From positions 114,269 through 178,268 of the forward strand of contig JADZGE010000020.1 of assembly GCA_020854035.1 (NCBI GenBank): a DNA stretch of 64,000 nucleotides, written 5' to 3'. The notes below the pieces were generated by a model. The model was not told where the DNA came from and did no database searches. It saw nothing but the letters and a program-made list of their open reading frames with translations. Shown here piece by piece: positions 42,887-50,565 of the stretch. Source of the stretch: Burkholderiales bacterium (GTDB lineage: Bacteria; Pseudomonadota; Gammaproteobacteria; Burkholderiales; SG8-41). Position numbers and translations under genes: made by a program. Every line of letters starts with the position of its first letter. Positions within the stretch are counted from its first letter, which is position 1.

Positions 42887-43484
42887 GGGGCACAAGCGAA
42901 TCGCGCAGGCGACGCGCAGGCCGGGGGAGCACCTCGCCATCCGCCCCTGTCCGCGGGACCTGGAAGAGCGACTCGAACTCCCGGGGCTCGCGCTCCTGCT
43001 CCGCCCGATCCGGCCGGAGGACGCGGCCGCCTACGCGGATCTCATCGCGCGCACCGGCGCAGATGACCTGCGCATGCGCTTTTTCGCCCCGGCACGGACG
43101 CTGCCGGCAAGGGGCCTCGACCGCTGCACGCAAATCAACTACGACCGCGAAATGGCCTTCGTCGCCGCGCAGGACGGCAGCGGGGACATCCTCGGCGAGG
43201 TGCGCATCTTCACCTACCCGGGCGGCGACACGGCGGAGTTCGCTCTGCTCGTGCGCACCGACCTGCAGCGTCGCGGCCTGGGCCGGGCGCTGCTGCGCAA
43301 GGCGATCGAGTACTGCCGCGCGCGCGGCAATTCCACGCTGATCGGCCAGATCCGGACGGACAACGAGGCGATGCTCGCCCTCGCGCGCCAGTGCGGCATG
43401 GAAGTCGAAACCGCGCCTGGCGCGAGCCTCGCCGTGGCGCACCTCGCCCTGCGGCCGGCCTGCGCCGGGGTTGGACCCGCTTGA
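42876..43484 (+). CDS. GNAT N-acetyltransferase, Pat-like domain
   Basis: A 202-residue acetyltransferase. The domain opens LRPIRPEDAAAYADLIAR and includes LRMRFFAPARTLP, TQINYDREMAFVA and the acetyl-CoA loop VRTDLQRRGLGRALL. This matches the GNAT domain attached to acyl-CoA-synthetase-like proteins in protein lysine acetyltransferases (Pat). Here it stands alone or, with a one-base shift, as the C-terminal part of a Usp-GNAT protein. ATG 42876 overlaps the end of the preceding frame by 11 bases. The target is unknown. Confidence 0.85.
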   Translation: MAPEGHKRIAQATRRPGEHLAIRPCPRDLEERLELPGLALLLRPIRPEDAAAYADLIARTGADDLRMRFFAPARTLPARGLDRCTQINYDREMAFVAAQDGSGDILGEVRIFTYPGGDTAEFALLVRTDLQRRGLGRALLRKAIEYCRARGNSTLIGQIRTDNEAMLALARQCGMEVETAPGASLAVAHLALRPACAGVGPA

Positions 43485-43837
43485 GGCGAGCCCGCCGCGG
43501 CGCGGCACTGGAGGATCCGCTGGCGCGAGGCACGGAACATACCCGCCGCACCCCGCGCGATCGACCGCCGAACGCGCCGCCGACATAAAGTGGTGGAGAG
43601 CAACAACGGGCGGTTCAAGAGTTCCATGCGCACACTCGGCGGGGTCGATCGGGGCCGGGACCAGGCGATGCGCCTCGTTTTCCCGGCGCTCTCCTTGATC
43701 CACGTCAGGCGGTCGGTTCGGGGCTTGGCACGCGGGAGACCGCCCGCTTGACCGCCGCGCAGGCGACCGATACCGTGGCGGTTGGCGAACGAAGTGCGTT
43801 GAAGCTCGTGCGTGCCTGAGTCAAACGGAGGAACACG
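43485..43837. other. Intergenic region before the second AhpD-like gene
   Basis: No coding frame with recognisable features lies here. It holds a weak FNR-like site (TTGAT-CCAC-GTCAG at 43695-43708) and a sigma-70-like pair TTGACC (43748-43753) and TACCGT (43771-43776) with a 17-base spacer, about 62 bases before the start codon at 43838. Confidence 0.45.
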
Positions 43838-44386
43838 ATGCCCCGAGTGAGCGAAATCACGGATGACGGCGGCGACCCGGTGCTGAAGCCGATCTTCGAC
43901 AGGCAGCGCGAGACCTTCGGCGATCTGCTCAACCCGACGAAGGTGATGGCGCATTGCCCGCCGATCCTGCAGGCCGCCCAGCAGTTGGGAAGGTCGTTCG
44001 AGCAGTCCGGGAAGCTGCCGAAGGGAATGCTGCCGCTCATCTACCTGCGCGTGGCGTCGATCAACGGCTGCCCGTTCTGAATCGACACCAATTCCGCCCG
44101 TGTGACGGAAACCGAGCGCGGTCCGGACAAGGTCGCGGAAGTGTCGAAGTGGCGCGAGAGCGGTCTCTTCAGCGTCGCGGAGCGCGTGGCGCTCGAGTAT
44201 GCCGAACGCATCACCTTTACCGACCGGCAGGTCGACGACGTCCTCTTCGCCGAGCTCGGAAAGCACTTCACCGAGCCGCAGATCGTCGAGCTGACGGCCG
44301 CGGTCGCGTTCGAGAACTTCCGCAGCAAGTTCAACCCGACGCTGGGCGTCGAGGCCCAGGGCTTCTGCGTGGCGCCGAAACGCTGA
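43838..44386 (+). CDS. AhpD/carboxymuconolactone-decarboxylase-like selenoprotein candidate (CxxU), second copy
   Basis: A 182-residue protein if the in-frame TGA at 44078-44080 is read as selenocysteine 81. The frame before it ends LIYLRVASINGCPF; after it runs IDTNSARVTETERG, then FSVAERVALEYAERIT and FTEPQIVELTAAVAFENF. Ordinary relatives read NGCPYCIDMH, so the TGA falls on the second Cys of the CxxC pair; the following His is Asn here. The ATG follows GGAGG. AhpD-type proteins carry electrons to peroxiredoxins, AhpD itself via lipoyl groups; a lipoate-ligase-like gene follows after 99 bases. Confidence 0.85.
44092..44110 (+). promoter_or_regulatory. Candidate bacterial SECIS hairpin in the plus-strand AhpD-like gene
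   Basis: Beginning 11 bases after the TGA, UUCCG pairs with CGGAA around nine bases that include CGUGU. An extra C-G pair across a C-A mismatch would leave a five-base loop CGUGU with G as its second base, about 18 bases after the TGA. The helix is weaker than in the other gene. Confidence 0.45.
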
Positions 44387-44485
44387 CGGGCGGGAACGGC
44401 CACGCGTGACGGGCCTGCCGGGCGCGGTCGTGGCGCGCCGTGCCCGTGCGGACGCGGCCGGAAGGTCGGGCGGCGCGGGAGCAGC

Positions 44486-46069
44486 ATGCGCATGACGCCG
44501 GAGGACCGCGACATTGAAGTAGCCGACAGCGGCACCGCCGCCGCCAGCCGCAACGCCGAGATCGATGCCGCCGACCTTGCCGCGTGCGCGCGCGGCGAGC
44601 GCGCCGGGCGGCTTCGCTTCCACGCCAGTCTGCCGGCAGCGAGCATCGGCGCGCATCAGGCACTGGAGCGCGAGGTACGGGTGGAGTACTGCCGTGCGCA
44701 CGGGATCGAGACGGTGCGCCGCGGCACCAGTGGCGGCGCGCTTTACCTCGACCCGGGGCAGTTCGCTTTCACCCTGACCGTGCGCCGGCCGCAGCGCGGT
44801 TTCGAGGGCAAACTCGCGGGCGTGCTCGCACGCGCCGCCGAGGCGGTCGCCTCCGGGCTGCGCCGGCTCGGCATCGCGGCGGGAATCAAGCCGCCCAACG
44901 ATGTCGAAGTCGGCGGCAGGAAGATCGCCTCGGTGTACGTGGCGCGAAGCGCGGGGGCGGCGCAGTTGCAGGCGGTGCTTCTGCGCTCGGTCGACGTCGA
45001 AACCATGCTCAAGGCGCTGCGGGTGCCGACCGAGAAGCTCTCGCCCGACGGGCTTGCCGGCGCGCGCGAGCGGCTGACCTCGATCGAGAGCTGCTGCGCG
45101 CTCCCGCCCGGCCCGGAAGAGATCGCGCGGGCGCTCGTCGCCGCGTTCGCGGGGGTGTTCGCGTTACGCTTCGACGCGACGGTGCGCCCCGTGCCCATGC
45201 CGGCCCTCGTGGCCTCGCCGGCAGGCGGCGCCGGTTCGCCCGATCCCGCGGGCAAGTGGTCCGCGTCCCGGCGAGCGATGATTGAAACGCGGCTCAAGGC
45301 CGGAGCGGTCACGTTGCGCGCGCGCGCCGATTTCGGCTCGCTCGATCGTTGCCTCGACGCCGTCGAAATCGCGACTGACGCGCATTTCGAGCCCGGGTGC
45401 TTCCTGCGCGAGCTCGAGCGTTCGCTCGAAGGCGAGGCGCCCGCCCGCATCGGCCATCGCGTCGGCTCGCTCGCCGGGCGGCTCGGATTCGATGCCGCGG
45501 GTATCGAAGCGGCCGATATCGAGCGCCTGCTGGTCCAACTGGTGGAGCAGCACCGTTTCGCACGCGCCTGCGGGCTCGACGCGGCGCAGGCGAGCGCCCT
45601 CATGCCGGTGGCGGGCGCCGACGGGCCCGATACCGCCGCGGTCCTGAAGCGGGCAGCGGTCATGCTGGTGCCGTATTGCGCCAAACCGGCGTGGTGCAAG
45701 TGGCGCCACCGGGACGGCTGCTCCGAGTGCGGTCTGTGCGAGGCCGGCGCCGCCTATGGGCTCGCGCGCGCGCACGGCATGCGCGTCACCACGGTCACCA
45801 ACTACGAGCACCTCGTCGCCGTTCTCGCGGTGATGAAGGAGGCCGCGGTGCCCGCTTACATCGGCATGTGCTGCGGCAACTTCTTTCTCAAGCGCTACCG
45901 CGCGTTCGCCGACGCCGGGATTCCCGCGTTGCTGATGGATATCAGCGGTTCGAATTGCTACGAGCTCGGCACCGAGAGCGAGGCGTACGCCGGGACCTTC
46001 CGGGCCGAGGCGCGGCTCGACGCGCGCCTGCTCGAACGGGTGATGCGGTTCGTGCCGCCGCGCGGCTGA
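44486..46069 (+). CDS. Fusion of a lipoate-protein-ligase-like domain and a DUF116-like cysteine-rich domain
   Basis: A 527-residue protein. The N-terminal part resembles LplA: RRGTSGGALYLDPGQFAFTL for substrate binding, PPNDVEVGGRKIASVYVAR with the catalytic Lys, and an accessory domain (HFEPGCFLRELERSLEGEA). From about residue 380 a second domain holds many cysteines (YCAKPAWCKWRHRDGC, CGLCEAG, IGMCCGNFF), matching DUF116, perhaps a metal site. Lipoyl groups reduce AhpD in known systems, so its place behind an AhpD-like gene may be meaningful. ATG 44486 follows GGGAGC. Confidence 0.82.
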   Translation: MRMTPEDRDIEVADSGTAAASRNAEIDAADLAACARGERAGRLRFHASLPAASIGAHQALEREVRVEYCRAHGIETVRRGTSGGALYLDPGQFAFTLTVRRPQRGFEGKLAGVLARAAEAVASGLRRLGIAAGIKPPNDVEVGGRKIASVYVARSAGAAQLQAVLLRSVDVETMLKALRVPTEKLSPDGLAGARERLTSIESCCALPPGPEEIARALVAAFAGVFALRFDATVRPVPMPALVASPAGGAGSPDPAGKWSASRRAMIETRLKAGAVTLRARADFGSLDRCLDAVEIATDAHFEPGCFLRELERSLEGEAPARIGHRVGSLAGRLGFDAAGIEAADIERLLVQLVEQHRFARACGLDAAQASALMPVAGADGPDTAAVLKRAAVMLVPYCAKPAWCKWRHRDGCSECGLCEAGAAYGLARAHGMRVTTVTNYEHLVAVLAVMKEAAVPAYIGMCCGNFFLKRYRAFADAGIPALLMDISGSNCYELGTESEAYAGTFRAEARLDARLLERVMRFVPPRG

Positions 46070-46285
46070 GCGCTTCTCCGGGCGCCCCGCCCGCACGGCG
46101 CGCGACGCCCCGGGGAATCATGTGTTCTCCTCCCGTGCCGATCGCCTGTCCGTCGAGCCGCGCCTGACTTGACGTTCCCGGACGCGCTGACGAGAATCGG
46201 CATGGCGGGACCGGCCACCGCCGGGCATGCAGCTTGCGCGGCGTGAAGGCGGTTCCTGCCCGATTGTCACTCGGGAATCCAGGAT

Positions 46286-47209
46286 ATGAGCACGGCACCC
46301 CAGGTACATGATCTCAGCGACGGCCGCGGCGGCGCCACCCGGTTGCGCCTGACCCACTACGGCGCGGCGGCGTGGTCGATCACGGACGGCGGGACGCGGC
46401 TGCTCGTCGATCCCTTTTTTTCCCGGATCCGTTATGCGGACAAGGGCTTCGGCACCTCGACGCCGCCGGCCGCGCCCGGGGACACGCGCCCGGTCTTCGG
46501 GCCGAACGACACGCTCTCGCCCGACGCCGCGACGCTGGCGCTGATGGAGCGGCACGTCGAACGGGCGGACTACATCTTCACGTCGCATTCGCACTTCAAC
46601 CACTGCATGGACATGCCCTGCATCGCGAAGAAGACCGGGGCGACGGTGGTGGGCACCGAGAGCACGACCAACATCGCGCGCGCCCACGGCGTGCCGGAGG
46701 GCCAGCTCGTCACGGTGAAGGGCGGCGAGGATTTCGAGTTCGGCGCCTTCTCGGTGAAAGTGATCCCGAGCCTGCACTCGGCGTTGAGTAGCAAGCACTA
46801 TTTCGATTCGGGCACGGTGCCGCGCGACATCCGGGCGCCGATGCGGCTGGTCGATTACGTCGAGGGCAACACGCTCGCCTATTTCTTCCGGCTGGGCGAG
46901 CACCGCGTCATCGTGTTCTGCTCGATGAATTACATCGAGCGCGAGATCGCCGGCCTGAAGCCCACGGCGGCGCTCGTCCCGGCGGCGAAGGCGCGGCTGG
47001 AAATCCACGACTACACCGGCCGCTTGCTTCGCGGACTGGGGCTGCCGCCGGTGGTGATCGCGACGCACTGGGACGTGCAGTCCTGGCCCTACGGCGCGGC
47101 GCAGGACGCCGCTTACGCGCAGGCGGAGACTTTCCTCGCCGAGGTGCGTAAGGCCGCGCCGGGCACACGCGTGGTCATACCCCGCCACTTCGATACCGTT
47201 GAAATCTAG
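46286..47209 (+). CDS. Metallo-beta-lactamase-fold hydrolase, UlaG-like
   Basis: A 307-residue hydrolase-fold protein. LTHYGAAAWSITDGGTRLLVDPFF opens the fold, and HSHFNHCMD is the metal motif; the family form is HxHxDH, so the Asp is Asn in this protein. A second His is in IPSLHSALSS and others in IATHWDVQ and PRHFDTVEI. Relatives include UlaG lactonases and NAPE-PLD-like enzymes. The substrate is unknown. It lies 48 bases before a Bug gene on the same strand. Confidence 0.85.
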   Translation: MSTAPQVHDLSDGRGGATRLRLTHYGAAAWSITDGGTRLLVDPFFSRIRYADKGFGTSTPPAAPGDTRPVFGPNDTLSPDAATLALMERHVERADYIFTSHSHFNHCMDMPCIAKKTGATVVGTESTTNIARAHGVPEGQLVTVKGGEDFEFGAFSVKVIPSLHSALSSKHYFDSGTVPRDIRAPMRLVDYVEGNTLAYFFRLGEHRVIVFCSMNYIEREIAGLKPTAALVPAAKARLEIHDYTGRLLRGLGLPPVVIATHWDVQSWPYGAAQDAAYAQAETFLAEVRKAAPGTRVVIPRHFDTVEI

Positions 47210-47257
47210 CGCGCCATCGCGGCCGCGATCCGCGGCCGTTCACCCGGAGCCGACAGC

Positions 47258-48226
47258 ATGAGCATCCCCGCGATTTTTCTGGCGGCGGCGTGTGCCGCCG
47301 CGATATTGCCCGCTGCCGCAGCGCAGATCGGCGGCGGCAAACCCATCCGCATGATGGTGGGTTTCGCGCCGGGCGGGGCGAACGACATGCTGGCGCGGCT
47401 GGTCGGCCAGCGCATGGGCGAGAGCCTCGGCCAGTCGGTGGTGGTGGAGAACCGCACCGGCGCCGCGGGAATCATCGCTTCGGAGGCCGTCGTGCGTTCT
47501 TCTCCGGACGGCACGACGCTCCTGCTCGGCTCGATCGGCGCGCAGTGCTTCGTGCCGCTACTGCGCACGAACATGCCATACGACACGGCGAAGGACCTGC
47601 TGCCCGTGACGCATGTCGGCATGGCGGGCACGGTGCTCTCGGTGAACCCCGGCGTTCCCGCGAAAAGCGTGAAGGAACTCGTCGCTCTGGCGAAAGCGCA
47701 TCCCGGCACGCTCACCTTCGCCTCCGGCGGCAACGGCAATTCGCTGCATATCGCGGGCGAACTCTTCAAGTCCGTCGCCGGCGTCAACATGCTGCACGTG
47801 CCGTTCAAGGGCAACGCGCCGGCGCTGACCGCGGTGGCGGGCGGGGAAGTGGACCTGATCTTTTCGGCGGTGCCGCCGGCGCTGCCGCTCGCGAAAGCCG
47901 GCAAGCTGAGATTGCTCGGTGTATCGACGAAGAAGCGCCTGCCCGGGATCGAGGACATCCCGACGATCGCCGAGTCGGGCGTGCCGCGATACGAGATGTC
48001 GAGCTGGTACGGCATCTTCGCGACGGGCAGGACGCCCCCCGATGTCGCAGTGCGCATTGCCGAAGAAGTGAACAAGGCGCTCAAGGTCGCCCAGGTACGC
48101 AGCCTGATGCTCGGCCAGGGCATCGAACCCACCGGCGGCACGCCGGCCGAGTTCCAGAAATTCATCGCGAGCGAACTGGCGAAGTGGGGCGGAGTCATCC
48201 GGGCCGCCAACATCAGGACCGAGTAA
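47258..48226 (+). CDS. Bug-family substrate-binding protein (7 of 9)
   Basis: A 322-residue exported protein with a signal peptide of the AAAQ type. Marks are KPIRMMVGFAPGGANDMLAR, VENRTGAAGIIA, SPDGTTLLLG and the closing AKWGGVIRAANIRTE. It is followed after 89 bases by another Bug gene. The two are different in sequence outside the shared motifs, so this is an old duplication or independent acquisition rather than a recent tandem copy. Confidence 0.92.
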   Translation: MSIPAIFLAAACAAAILPAAAAQIGGGKPIRMMVGFAPGGANDMLARLVGQRMGESLGQSVVVENRTGAAGIIASEAVVRSSPDGTTLLLGSIGAQCFVPLLRTNMPYDTAKDLLPVTHVGMAGTVLSVNPGVPAKSVKELVALAKAHPGTLTFASGGNGNSLHIAGELFKSVAGVNMLHVPFKGNAPALTAVAGGEVDLIFSAVPPALPLAKAGKLRLLGVSTKKRLPGIEDIPTIAESGVPRYEMSSWYGIFATGRTPPDVAVRIAEEVNKALKVAQVRSLMLGQGIEPTGGTPAEFQKFIASELAKWGGVIRAANIRTE

Positions 48227-48315
48227 GTCCGGCGGGCGCCGGGCGCTCGCGACGCGATGCGCGCGCTCCTTTCGGGTATACTCGCGGCGACTTGCGAGCC
48301 ATCGGGGAGCACTAC

Positions 48316-49332
48316 ATGGACCAGCCTGCCGCCGGCACGAGGCGAGCGATACGGGAAGGCGGCCGGTGGGCGCTCGCCATCGCGCTGGGCGTTTGCGCCG
48401 CCGCCGGCGCGGGCGCGCAGGCCGCGGAGCCCGCCTATCCGCTGCGGCCGGTACGCCTCATCGTGCCGCAGGCATCGGGCGGGGGATCGGACACGATCGC
48501 GCGCTACATGTCGCAGCGTCTCGCGGACATCCTCGGCCAGCAGATCGTCGTGGACAATCGCCCCGGGGCCGCGGGCATGCTCGGCGCGGAAATGGTGAAG
48601 CAGGCGGCTCCCGACGGCTACACGCTGCTCCTCTGCGCGATCGACACGATCACCGCGCCCATCGTGAGCCGCCGCAAGCCGTTTGACGGCGTCAGGGATT
48701 TCGCGCCGATCACCCAGCTCACGATTTCCCCGAACATCTGGCTCGTCAACCCGTCCTCGCCCGCGCGCACGATGAAGGAGTTCGTGGAACTCGCCCGCGC
48801 GAAGCCGCGCCAGATCGACTTCGCGTCTTCGGGAGTGGGCAGCATGCAGCACCTCGGCGGCGAGCTGCTGAACCGCATGGCGGGCATCCAGCTCGGTCAC
48901 ATTCCCTACAAGGGGGGCCCGCCGGGGCTCGTGGATGTCCTCGGCGGGCGGGTGCCCTCGATACTTTCCGGAACGCAGGGCGCGCTGCCCTACATCAAGG
49001 CCGGGAAGCTCCGCGCCCTGGCGGTGACGACCTCGCGGCGGTTCGCGGCGGTGCCCGACCTGCCCACGGTGGCCGAGGCGATCAACGTTCCGGGCTACGA
49101 AGCGACCAACTGGCAGGGGTTGCTCGCCCCGGTGGGCACCCCGCGCGCCGCGATCGAGCGCATCGCGGGTGAAGTGGCGAAGGTGCTGTCGGCCGCCGAC
49201 ACCCGGGCACGGCTCGACGTGCTCGGTTACGAGCCCTCCGGCATCCCGCCCGAGCGCTTCGCGAAGCTCATGGCCGCCGAGCAGAAGCGCTGGTCGGAGA
49301 TCATCCGGTCGGCGGGAATCAGCTCGGATTGA
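48316..49332 (+). CDS. Bug-family substrate-binding protein (8 of 9)
   Basis: A 338-residue exported protein with signal peptide ending near GAQAAE. Marks are RPVRLIVPQASGGGSDTIAR, VDNRPGAAGMLG, APDGYTLLLC and the closing KRWSEIIRSAGISSD. ATG 48316 has GGGGAGC upstream; the much longer open frame through Bug gene 7 is an out-of-frame shadow. Its stop lies close to the start of the DUF1989 gene, so both are probably one unit. Confidence 0.92.
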   Translation: MDQPAAGTRRAIREGGRWALAIALGVCAAAGAGAQAAEPAYPLRPVRLIVPQASGGGSDTIARYMSQRLADILGQQIVVDNRPGAAGMLGAEMVKQAAPDGYTLLLCAIDTITAPIVSRRKPFDGVRDFAPITQLTISPNIWLVNPSSPARTMKEFVELARAKPRQIDFASSGVGSMQHLGGELLNRMAGIQLGHIPYKGGPPGLVDVLGGRVPSILSGTQGALPYIKAGKLRALAVTTSRRFAAVPDLPTVAEAINVPGYEATNWQGLLAPVGTPRAAIERIAGEVAKVLSAADTRARLDVLGYEPSGIPPERFAKLMAAEQKRWSEIIRSAGISSD

Positions 49333-49352
49333 GGCGGCGGGGGAAGCGCGAC

Positions 49353-50009
49353 GTGGCCGCCGGCAAGCCCGCCGCTTCGCGGGGTTACAAACGCGCATCG
49401 AGCGTCATCGTGGACCCCGGCGGCTCGTGGAGCGCGCGCGTGCCACGCGGGGAGCGGGTGCGCATCGTGGATCTCGAGGGGCGCCAGGCGGTCGATTTTC
49501 TCTGCTACAACGCGCTCGATCCGCGCGACCGCTACAACGCCGCCAACACCATGAAGATGGCGGAGAGCGTCTACCTGAACGCCGGCGCGGTGCTCTACGG
49601 CGAGTACGCCACGCCGCTCATGCGCATCACCGCCTCGAGCTGCCGCAACCACGACACCATCGGCGGTTGCTGCAGCCTGGAGATGAACTGGCTGCGCTAC
49701 CGCAAGCGTACCCACAGTTGCCGGGCGAACTTCCTGCACGAGTTGTCGAAGTTCGGCATGGGTGAGCCGGACATCGTGGCCAACGTGAATTTCTTCATGA
49801 GCGTCCCCGTTGCGCGCGACGGGCGCATGGCGATCGCGGACGGCCAGTCGCGCGCCGGTGACCACGTGGACGTCGAAGCGCTCATCGATGTGCTCGCCGT
49901 GCTGTCGAACTGCCCGCAGAAATACAATCCGGCGAGCGGCTACCACCCCACGCCCGTGCGGGTCGAGACGTGGGTGAGGCGCGCGGGAGGCGATGGCCGG
50001 CGGGCCTAA
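49353..50009 (+). CDS. DUF1989 / urea-carboxylase-associated family protein
   Basis: A 218-residue protein. Family marks are RVRIVDLEGRQAVDFLCYNA, LMRITASSCRNHDTIGGCCS and the C-terminal LSNCPQKYNPASGYHPTPVR. Members occur next to urea amidolyase and are linked to amine or guanidine use, but no activity is fixed for this one. GTG 49353 follows GGGGGAAG at a suitable distance. A TTG at 49329, overlapping the Bug stop, is an alternative. RidA follows after 99 bases, which fits nitrogen metabolism. Confidence 0.83.
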   Translation: MAAGKPAASRGYKRASSVIVDPGGSWSARVPRGERVRIVDLEGRQAVDFLCYNALDPRDRYNAANTMKMAESVYLNAGAVLYGEYATPLMRITASSCRNHDTIGGCCSLEMNWLRYRKRTHSCRANFLHELSKFGMGEPDIVANVNFFMSVPVARDGRMAIADGQSRAGDHVDVEALIDVLAVLSNCPQKYNPASGYHPTPVRVETWVRRAGGDGRRA

Positions 50010-50108
50010 CGGACACTCGGCCGCACGTTCTCGACAGGCCGCTACAAGTGGTGCTCGCGGCGGCGCGCAGCGCGCCGCGCGCCGGGTCGAATCCAGGAGG
50101 TACATCGC

Positions 50109-50504
50109 ATGCCCATCAAACGCGGCAATCCGCCGGGACTGAAGAACGTCCGGGCGAGCGTCTACAACCACTACGTGCGCGTGGATCAGCCGAAGAGCAT
50201 GATCTTCGTGTCCGGCCAGGTGTCACGCGACGGCGAGGGCAGGCAGGTCGGCCCGGGCAGCATGCTCGAGCAGACGCGCCAGTGCCTGCGCAACATCGAG
50301 AGCTGCCTCGCCGCGGCCGGGGCGACGCTCGCCGACGTGGTGTGGACGACCGTGTACACGACCGACATGCGGGAATTCCGGCAGATCGTCGCGGCGCGCG
50401 AGGAGTTCTTCAGGGACAATCTCCCGACGAGCACCATGGTGGAGGTCAACCACCTCGCCGATCCCGGCCTCATGGTGGAGATCACCGTGATCGCCGCCGT
50501 TTGA
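50109..50504 (+). CDS. RidA/YjgF family deaminase
   Basis: A 131-residue member of the RidA family. Marks are FVSGQVSRDGEGRQVGPGSM, the helix EQTRQCLRNIESCLAAAGATL, VVWTTVYTTDMREF and the closing MVEVNHLADPGLMVEITVIA. True RidA uses an Arg near the C-terminus to hydrolyse reactive enamines; here that segment reads MVEVNHLADP, so it belongs to another RidA subgroup and its reaction is uncertain. AGGAGG lies ahead of the ATG. Confidence 0.88.
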   Translation: MPIKRGNPPGLKNVRASVYNHYVRVDQPKSMIFVSGQVSRDGEGRQVGPGSMLEQTRQCLRNIESCLAAAGATLADVVWTTVYTTDMREFRQIVAAREEFFRDNLPTSTMVEVNHLADPGLMVEITVIAAV

Positions 50505-50521
50505 CGACTTTCCGCGAGAAC

Positions 50522-50545
50522 GGGGGCGGCGCCGCCGCCGCCCCC
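50522..50545. terminator. GC-rich hairpin between convergent ridA-like and htrA-like genes
   Basis: GGGGGCGGC and GCCGCCCCC pair perfectly over nine bases around a six-base loop. It lies between two converging stop codons, as expected of a two-way terminator or transcript-stabilising hairpin, but no T-run follows on either strand. Confidence 0.4.
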
Positions 50546-50565
50546 CGCTCCTCGACCGCGCCCGG

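Noticed and set aside
50522..50545. Firm intrinsic terminator between the ridA-like and htrA-like genes
   Set aside because: The stem is strong but no T-run follows on either strand; kept only at low confidence.
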